Below are positions 6,344 to 11,427 of a DNA stretch of 11,427 nt, in pieces. Origin of the DNA: CAYOBW01 sp964402115 (lineage in GTDB: Bacteria; Verrucomicrobiota; Kiritimatiellia; UBA8416; CAYOBW01); assembly GCA_964402115.1 (NCBI GenBank), contig CAYOBW010000227.1, positions 1 to 11,427 on the forward strand. Reading direction: 5' to 3'. Positions within the stretch are counted from its first letter, which is position 1. Each line of letters opens with the position of its first letter. The notes beneath the pieces were generated by a model. The model had not been told where the DNA came from. It made no database searches and was given only the letters and a program-made list of their open reading frames with translations. The translations under genes were made by a program, and so were the position numbers.

Positions 6344-9300
6344 CTACCTGAACGTGAACATGGTTCCCGTGGACGGCTCCAGCCGGACTTCCTTGCCTAC
6401 AATCCGCCCGCGCAGGCCGTTTGAGATCCGCCAGTTGTAGAGGTTCGAGGCCCCGCTATTGGCGCCGGTCCAGCGGAACGCGACGGCCGGGGCGGGCAGC
6501 GCCCCGCTGGCCGCAACATTCAGCACCTCAGGCAGGACGATGTCGCCGTTCACCTGCACGAGATCGCCCGCCGTGCCGTTTGCCTCCCACGTGAACGCGC
6601 TGTCGTCCTGAACCGTCAGCGTGTTATTGATCGTCAGCGTGCCGACGGTGCCGGCGCCCGGCGACACCGTGCCGGCCAGCGTCACCGCGCCGCCGATGAA
6701 CCCGCTGCCCGCCAGCGTGCCGTTGACATTGACCAGGACCGCACCCGCACCCGTGCCCGACCCCAGCGTGCTGTTGACTACCAGCGTGCCTGCGTCGACC
6801 GCTGTCCCGCCGGTGTAGGTGTTGTTTCCGGTGACCGTCAGAACGCCCGCGCCGTCCTTGACCAGGGTGCCGAGCGTGGTCGCGTCCGCCAGGATCGCGC
6901 CGACGGTTCCGCCGCGGCCGGGGCCGATGTCGAAAGTGTGTGTCCCGGTCGCGGCCAGTCTCAAGGTCAGCGCGCTGCCGATCGTCAGGTCCGAGCCGGC
7001 GTCGAAGGTCGTGAGCGTGCCGTCCTTCCAGTCGAAGGTCCGGGTGGCCACGCCGCTGCCCGGCGCGACCGTCTTCGCCGCCAGCGTGCCGCCGCCGTTC
7101 AAGTCGAAAATGCCGGTCACGGTAAGCCCGCCGGTGCGGTCGCCGAGGGTCAGCGTTTCGACTTTCACGGTGCCACCGCTCACGCTCAGCGTGCCGCTGC
7201 AGGTCGCGCCGCCGGTCGAGCCGACCCTGTCCTTGCCAAGGATGATGGCCGTCGCTTCCAGCGTGCCGTTGCCCATGAGCAGCGTGGTGCTGTTCGGTGT
7301 GTCTCCACCATTGCCGCGGTCGTTGTACGCGACGATCAGCGTACCGACGCGGGCGTCAAGCGTGCCGCCGGTGGTGTCGAAGGTGTTCACACGCAGGGAC
7401 GTGCCGCCGCTGTTGATCTGCCCCACGTACAGCGTGCTGACCGGCGCTACGCCGTCGGCGCCGCGCAGGGTCAGAGTCGGGTTCGTGAGCCCGGACTGGA
7501 ACTTCAGGGTTCCCTTGTTGCGGGCCAGACCGACGGTGATCGCGTTGGCATGGATGGTCGTCGTCTGCCCCAGGTCGACCTCATCGGTCGATATGTCCGT
7601 GATGTTGGCCGAACCGTTGCCCCCAACGATAAAGCTGGCGGCCGTAATCGAGCTGACCGCAGCCAGTTTCACGGTGCTGTCCCAGCCCGACCCGGAGCCA
7701 ACGCCACCGCCCGACGTCACCTGGAAGGCCTGCAGCGAACCGTCGTAGAGGAACGTCCCCAAACCCGACAGGTCCAGCGTGATGTTCCCGGTGCTCGCCG
7801 CCCCAAGGGTGAACGCGCTGCTGCCGAGCGCTAACGTGCCGCCGCCGCCCGTGACAACGCCCGCGACGCCGCTGGCGGCGGTGAGGTTGCCCAGCGTCTG
7901 GCTGGTGCTGCCCACGTCGAGGATGCCGCTGCCGGAAAAGTCGAGCGTCCCGGTCGGCGGCAGCCGGTTGGCGCCACCGCTGAGTGCCAGCGTGCCCGCG
8001 TTGATCGTCGTGAGACCGCTGTACGAGTTGGCCGCGCCGAGGATCAGGGTGCCGGAGCCCGCCTTGGTCAGGGCGAGCGTGCCGACGCCCCCGCCGATGA
8101 TACCGCTCAAGGTTCCGGAGCCGCTGCTGCTGGCCGTGCCGACAGTCAGCGTCTGGGTGCCGGCGGCGCCGCTGGCGATGTCGCCGCTGATCGTCGCCCC
8201 GACGGTTTCGAGACCAACGGTGGCGTCGCCGGCGAGGGTGATGTTGCCGGCGAGGACGGACGTGGCGCCTCCGATACGGATGGCGCCGCGATTCTCGTTG
8301 TTGCCGGTGCCGGTGACGGAGATGCTGCCGAAGGTGGTGGTGCCGCCGGAGACGTAAAGCTGGCTCCCGGGGTTGATCTGGAGGGTCGCAGCGGAAGCGT
8401 TGATCCCGGGGGCATGCCACTTATCGCCGGTGACGCCGGCGGTGGTCAGCCGGATCGTGCCGCCGAATCCGGTGACGTTGGCCATCCCCGTGTTGCGGGC
8501 GGTGGCGGCGGCGGCGAAATTGAGCGTCAGTTGTCCCGCTCCGGTGAAGGTGTTGCCGATTGTCGTGGTGCCCGTCGTGCTCGCATCGTTCAACTGCACG
8601 GCGGACCCGGCGCCCACCGCGACGGCGCCGCCGCCGAGGGCGTTAAGCGCGGTGCTCACCGTCGCCACCAGGCTGCCGGCGGCGTCCCCGAGCGTCGTTC
8701 CGCCGCCGTAGGTGTTGGCCCCGGTCAGGACAAGGGTGCCGGCCCCGGCCTTGCTCAGTCCGGCCGTCCCCGCCACAACGGCGCCGATGGTCACCGCCTT
8801 GCCGCTGCCGAGCGCGCCGACGGTGATGCCGGGCGTGGTGCCGGCGAGCGTCAGGATGTTGGCCGGCGTGGCGTTGTTGCCGATGGTCCAACCCGCCGCC
8901 GTCGCCGTGTCCGTGTCGCCGAAGATCAACTGACCGATCGTGCGCGGCGAGTTGAGGTTCACGGTGGTGTTGGCGGTGAGGTCGAGGGTGCTGAAGTCGG
9001 CGGTCCGGCCGCTTCCCGACCCGACGATGCTTTCCTGCCAGTTCGCCGCCGTGTTCCAGAGGAAGTCCCCGCTGGTGGCGGTCCAGACGGCGTCGGCGGC
9101 GGAGAGGATGTTAGCACTGAGGCCTGTGGGCTGCGTCAGGGTGTAGTTGATGGCGGACGCGCCGCCCAGGGTCGAGGTCGAGGTCACGCCGATCCCCGTG
9201 CCCGGCCCGGCGTTGTCGAAGGTCCCGGTGCCGTTGAGCGTGACCGTGTCGCCGGACAAGACGCCGTTGAGCGTGCCGCCGATGGTGGCGTCGGTGGTGC

Positions 9301-11218
9301 CGTCGTAGAGTTTGCCGTGGGCCACGGCGCCGCTGACGGTGAGCGCCTTGGCCGCGACGCTCTGGGCTGGCGACAGGGCCCCCGAGGTGCTGCCGCTGTA
9401 GGTGGAGTCGCCATCGTATACGGCGACGAGGTTGGCGTGGCTTCCCGCCGCCAGGGCGTTGAGCGCCGGCGTGATCGTGCAGGTGCCGCCCGAAAGGGTT
9501 CCCGTGCCGATCTCGGTGCCGCTCTCGCCACCGTTCTTGAGCCGCACGGTTCCCGTGGCCACGGCCGGCACGACGGTCACATCGAAGGTGAGGGAATCGC
9601 CGTAGGTTGTCGAGTCGCCCGTGCCCGCATGCCGCGCGAGCGTGGTGGTCGTCGTGGTCGCGACCACGACGACAAGATTGACGGCGCCGCCGCTGAGCTG
9701 GACCGATGCCGTGGTGCCGCTCTCCAGGCCTTGGCCGCCGAACACGGGGTTGAGGGTGGGAGCCCCGGAGACGGCGCCGCTGGCCTGCTCGATCAGCTTG
9801 TAGGTACCTGCGCCGAGCGGAGACGCGCCGTTGTTGACCAAGGTGATCTGGCCGTTAAGGGTCAGACTGCCGGAAGACAAGTAGAGCGCCGGATGGGTGG
9901 TATCGCCGGTGAAGCCGGCGGGCGTGAAGGCCAGGGTCACCGGCCGGCTGCCCAGGTCGACGGTCGTCCCGCCGGCGATGGCGGCGGCTGTGCTGCCCAC
10001 GGCGCTGCCTGTGCCGCTGGCGCTGAACGAGGCCGCGCTGCCGAGGGTGTAGGTCGTCAGCGCCGAAACGTCGAAGGTGGCGCCGGCCGCGAGGCTCACG
10101 CTCGAAGCGGCGCTCAGCGCCCCGCTGGCCCCGAGGGCCAGCGTACCGGCGTTGATGGTCGTGGGCCCCGTATAGGTGGTCGCCGCCGACAGGATCAGCG
10201 TGCCGGCGTTGCTCTTGGTGAGGGCTGCGGAGCCCCCGATGGCCCCACCCGTAAAGGTGTACGTGCCCCCCGCCGCGGACACCGTGACGGCGGCCGGCGT
10301 CACGCCTCCGGCCGCGATGGCGATGGTCCCGCCGGCGGCGTTGGCAAAGGTTGCGGTGTCGCCGTTTCCGTAGGTCGACACCAGGGTGCCCATCGTCCAG
10401 TTCTTGGCGCTCGTATCCCACGCGCCGCTGCCCGCGACGTTCCAGGAGACTTGCCCCGTGGCGGAAATCGTCAGCAGCGGACGATTGGCGGCGGTCGTAT
10501 TCTCCTTGCTGCAGAACTGCCATTGACAGTTGGGGCTGCCCGTGTACGCGAGTAGCAGGCCGGCGTTATTGGCGTCGTTCACCCAGAGGTCCACAATCTC
10601 CTTCAACGTATCCACGGCCGTGTCTGTGGTGCCGCCCAACGTGATGGAAAACGAACTGCCGATAGGATACCCCGCCGCAGTCAGGGTGGGCGACCTACCC
10701 ATCTCGCCCGCGTACGTGTCGGTCCCCAAAATTCTCGCCCCGTTCGCCCCGCCGAGCCACGCCACATCGGGACTGCTGTAGCGCGCCCGGTTCCAGCACG
10801 CGGAGCCGTTCTGCGCCGCTCCGGAGGCGGTCCCCTCCACCCAGCCGGCGTTGCCGGGTTTTTCCAGATGCACCGGAACGCCCAGGCTGTTCGCAGGGAT
10901 TGTAAGCACGTAGAACCTCAGGCTCATGCTGTTGATGGCCGTGTACGCGCCGCTCAAACCCGACACATCGAAACGCACCAGGCCGGATCGTACGGCATTG
11001 AGGGCAACGGGACCCACGAGCACCCCCGGCCGCGCCCCCCAGTTCACAGTGGCGCTGTCTTGCTGCAAGCTCGTGTCTTCAGCACCGGCGTAACCATCGA
11101 GACCCTGCTGAAGGACAAGGATTCCGGCGCAGGCCGGCCCTGTACTGAATGCCGCCAACGCCAGCGCCATGAGCCCCCACATCCGGCGCCATGCCGGACG
11201 GTTCTGTGTTTCCTTCAT
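6344..11218 (-). CDS. Giant secreted beta-strand-repeat protein B: DNRLRE, PATR repeats, Ig-like and YDG domains, 1624 aa
   Basis: Order of parts from the chosen start: signal peptide 1-31 (MKETQNRPAWRRMWG..., ending GPACA); DNRLRE-type domain about 32-253 (LQQG, EDTSLQQD, VRSGLVRFDVSGL); NW module about 257-274; PATR repeat 332-363; Thr run 521-526 opening a bacterial Ig-like domain (Big_3_5 type: TTYGDSLTF, AVYDGDSTYSGS) to about 623; YDG domain about 624-705 (GKLYDGTTDAT, SGDTV, NYTLTQPTGLSANI); second NW module about 710-727; PATR repeats about 821-850, 1050-1085 and 1451-1482; C-terminal block shared with giant A. The end is MFTFR, with no autotransporter barrel or PEP-CTERM. The frame opens at an ATG at 11245, but the ATG at 11218 is preferred: a GGAAAGG site lies 9 nt upstream and the signal peptide is better formed. 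It is the first gene of the minus-strand cluster. Secretion is well supported; the role (matrix, adhesin or glycan binding) is inferred. Confidence 0.9.
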   Translation of the reverse strand: MKETQNRPAWRRMWGLMALALAAFSTGPACAGILVLQQGLDGYAGAEDTSLQQDSATVNWGARPGVLVGPVALNAVRSGLVRFDVSGLSGAYTAINSMSLRFYVLTIPANSLGVPVHLEKPGNAGWVEGTASGAAQNGSACWNRARYSSPDVAWLGGANGARILGTDTYAGEMGRSPTLTAAGYPIGSSFSITLGGTTDTAVDTLKEIVDLWVNDANNAGLLLAYTGSPNCQWQFCSKENTTAANRPLLTISATGQVSWNVAGSGAWDTSAKNWTMGTLVSTYGNGDTATFANAAGGTIAIAAGGVTPAAVTVSAAGGTYTFTGGAIGGSAALTKSNAGTLILSAATTYTGPTTINAGTLALGASGALSAASSVSLAAGATFDVSALTTYTLGSAASFSASGTGSAVGSTAAAIAGGTTVDLGSRPVTLAFTPAGFTGDTTHPALYLSSGSLTLNGQITLVNNGASPLGAGTYKLIEQASGAVSGAPTLNPVFGGQGLESGTTASVQLSGGAVNLVVVVATTTTTTLARHAGTGDSTTYGDSLTFDVTVVPAVATGTVRLKNGGESGTEIGTGTLSGGTCTITPALNALAAGSHANLVAVYDGDSTYSGSTSGALSPAQSVAAKALTVSGAVAHGKLYDGTTDATIGGTLNGVLSGDTVTLNGTGTFDNAGPGTGIGVTSTSTLGGASAINYTLTQPTGLSANILSAADAVWTATSGDFLWNTAANWQESIVGSGSGRTADFSTLDLTANTTVNLNSPRTIGQLIFGDTDTATAAGWTIGNNATPANILTLAGTTPGITVGALGSGKAVTIGAVVAGTAGLSKAGAGTLVLTGANTYGGGTTLGDAAGSLVATVSTALNALGGGAVAVGAGSAVQLNDASTTGTTTIGNTFTGAGQLTLNFAAAATARNTGMANVTGFGGTIRLTTAGVTGDKWHAPGINASAATLQINPGSQLYVSGGTTTFGSISVTGTGNNENRGAIRIGGATSVLAGNITLAGDATVGLETVGATISGDIASGAAGTQTLTVGTASSSGSGTLSGIIGGGVGTLALTKAGSGTLILGAANSYSGLTTINAGTLALSGGANRLPPTGTLDFSGSGILDVGSTSQTLGNLTAASGVAGVVTGGGGTLALGSSAFTLGAASTGNITLDLSGLGTFLYDGSLQAFQVTSGGGVGSGSGWDSTVKLAAVSSITAASFIVGGNGSANITDISTDEVDLGQTTTIHANAITVGLARNKGTLKFQSGLTNPTLTLRGADGVAPVSTLYVGQINSGGTSLRVNTFDTTGGTLDARVGTLIVAYNDRGNGGDTPNSTTLLMGNGTLEATAIILGKDRVGSTGGATCSGTLSVSGGTVKVETLTLGDRTGGLTVTGIFDLNGGGTLAAKTVAPGSGVATRTFDWKDGTLTTFDAGSDLTIGSALTLRLAATGTHTFDIGPGRGGTVGAILADATTLGTLVKDGAGVLTVTGNNTYTGGTAVDAGTLVVNSTLGSGTGAGAVLVNVNGTLAGSGFIGGAVTLAGTVSPGAGTVGTLTINNTLTVQDDSAFTWEANGTAGDLVQVNGDIVLPEVLNVAASGALPAPAVAFRWTGANSGASNLYNWRISNGLRGRIVGKEVRLEPSTGTMFTFR
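6347..8068 (-). repeat. C-terminal duplicated block, copy in giant B
   Basis: Partner of 2105-3814. The copies share motifs such as RGADGVAPVSTLYVG, LRVNTFDTTGGT, LIVAYNDRG and LMGNGTLEATA. They differ by small indels near the last PATR repeat (ILADATTLGTLVKDG here, VLGGGGALVKRG in giant A). Confidence 0.85.
9104..9649 (-). other. Ig-like plus YDG domain cassette found only in giant B
   Basis: This in-frame segment encodes the Thr run, the Big_3_5-type Ig-like domain and the YDG domain. Giant A has no counterpart; at the equivalent place it carries another PATR/NW stretch. Both domain types often occur together as spacers in long bacterial surface proteins. The segment ends at SANI, just before the second NW module (AVWTATSGDFLWNTAANW). 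Confidence 0.75.
9648..9673. repeat. Perfect 26-bp palindrome at the start of the Ig/YDG cassette
   Basis: GTCGTCGTGGTCG (9648-9660) is followed directly by its exact reverse complement (9661-9673), with no spacer. On the coding strand it encodes VVVVATTT plus two bases of the next Thr codon, at the junction between the preceding beta-rich region and the Ig-like domain. A Val run next to a Thr run tends to be partly palindromic by codon structure, but a perfect match over 26 bp is notable. Confidence 0.85.
10196..10483 (-). repeat. N-terminal duplicated block, copy in giant B
   Basis: Partner of 5273-5560; it encodes the first NW module (VSWNVAGSGAWDTSAKNW) and the run into the first PATR repeat. 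Similarity to giant A falls off after the ALTKSNAGTL segment and is weaker in the DNRLRE domain upstream. Confidence 0.8.
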
Positions 11219-11328
11219 CCGAGCCCGCCTTTCCTTACAGAACATGCTTTCGCTTCACTCCCCATGCACCCGTTTCCTCCGCGCCGTAACGGCCGGCGGA
11301 TCCGCGCACGGTCGGGAATCAATCTTGG

Positions 11329-11357
11329 ATTATCCGTGATTGCCAGGCGCTTTCCAA
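11329..11357 (-). promoter_or_regulatory. Candidate sigma70-type promoter of the giant B - giant A (- pelA) unit
   Basis: On the minus strand TTGGAA (11357-11352) and GATAAT (11334-11329) are separated by exactly 17 bp. They match the consensus hexamers at four and five of six positions. Transcription would start near 11322, giving a leader of about 104 nt before the ATG at 11218. The leader holds a small GC-rich dyad (CGCCG/CGGCG, 11282-11298). The remainder of 11219-11427 shows no gene on either strand. Confidence 0.5.
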
Positions 11358-11427
11358 GGACATTCCCTCGACAGTATGGCTGATTCTTTTGGCAAGAATG
11401 CGAGAGAGGCGAGGGATGGGGAGCCGG

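Noticed and set aside
8414..10555. Open reading frame of 713 codons on the + strand, antisense to giant B
   Set aside because: Same shadow effect as at 1922-5638. The translation shows no recognisable motif, and giant A has a similar shadow because the genes are paralogs with the same codon bias.
2102..11218. CRISPR-like or tandem DNA repeat array suggested by recurring GTGCCGGC-type strings
   Set aside because: The recurring strings encode the GTL/GAGTL part of PATR repeats; they are irregularly spaced, degenerate and in frame, so they are protein repeats and not an array.

Overview
The window is GC-rich (by eye about two thirds G+C) and holds four genes. Two encode very large secreted beta-rich proteins built from a DNRLRE-type N-terminal domain plus autotransporter-associated beta-strand repeats (the PATR/TIGR02601 type). 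One encodes a family PL10 (PelA-type) pectate lyase. One encodes a small Spy/CpxP-like periplasmic helical protein. Long repeat proteins with NW-motif modules, YDG and Ig-like inserts, found beside plant-polysaccharide lyases, are typical of the PVC group, especially Verrucomicrobiota (Opitutales-like) and Kiritimatiellota/Lentisphaerota. That assignment is inference, because no taxonomic marker gene is present.

Layout from left to right. Bases 1-216 are intergenic, with a palindromic dispersed-repeat-like motif (11-60) and a good sigma70-type promoter (129-156) for the small + strand gene at 217-843. That gene converges on the pectate lyase gene (858-1934, minus strand), with only 14 bp between the stop codons. 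Bases 1935-2101 are a leader/intergenic stretch with three separate dyads. Then come two tandem minus-strand paralogs of 1393 and 1624 codons (2102-6283 and 6344-11218), 60 bp apart with the chosen starts. Upstream of them (11219-11427) is a leader of about 100 nt and a candidate promoter at 11329-11357.

The three minus-strand genes are ordered giant B, giant A, pectate lyase in the direction of transcription. The two giants look like one transcription unit; the lyase may be read through from it or have its own start. A reasonable reading is a pectin-related surface or secreted module: a lyase cutting polygalacturonate, with two long beta-helical proteins whose N-terminal domains resemble carbohydrate-binding DNRLRE/CBM96-type folds. 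The link is positional only. Neither giant shows a C-terminal autotransporter barrel, a PEP-CTERM signal or another sorting domain that I recognise.

The most interesting signals are: the mosaic similarity of the two giants (near-identical ends around an unrelated middle); a highly conserved block of about 340 residues with no domain name I know; a Thr-run/Ig/YDG cassette in giant B that begins at a perfect 26-bp palindrome; a G8 tract in giant A that is interrupted in giant B; and a probable TTG start in giant A preceded by a GNRA-loop hairpin covering two upstream ATGs. I saw no defence system, mobile element, CRISPR array or RNA gene.
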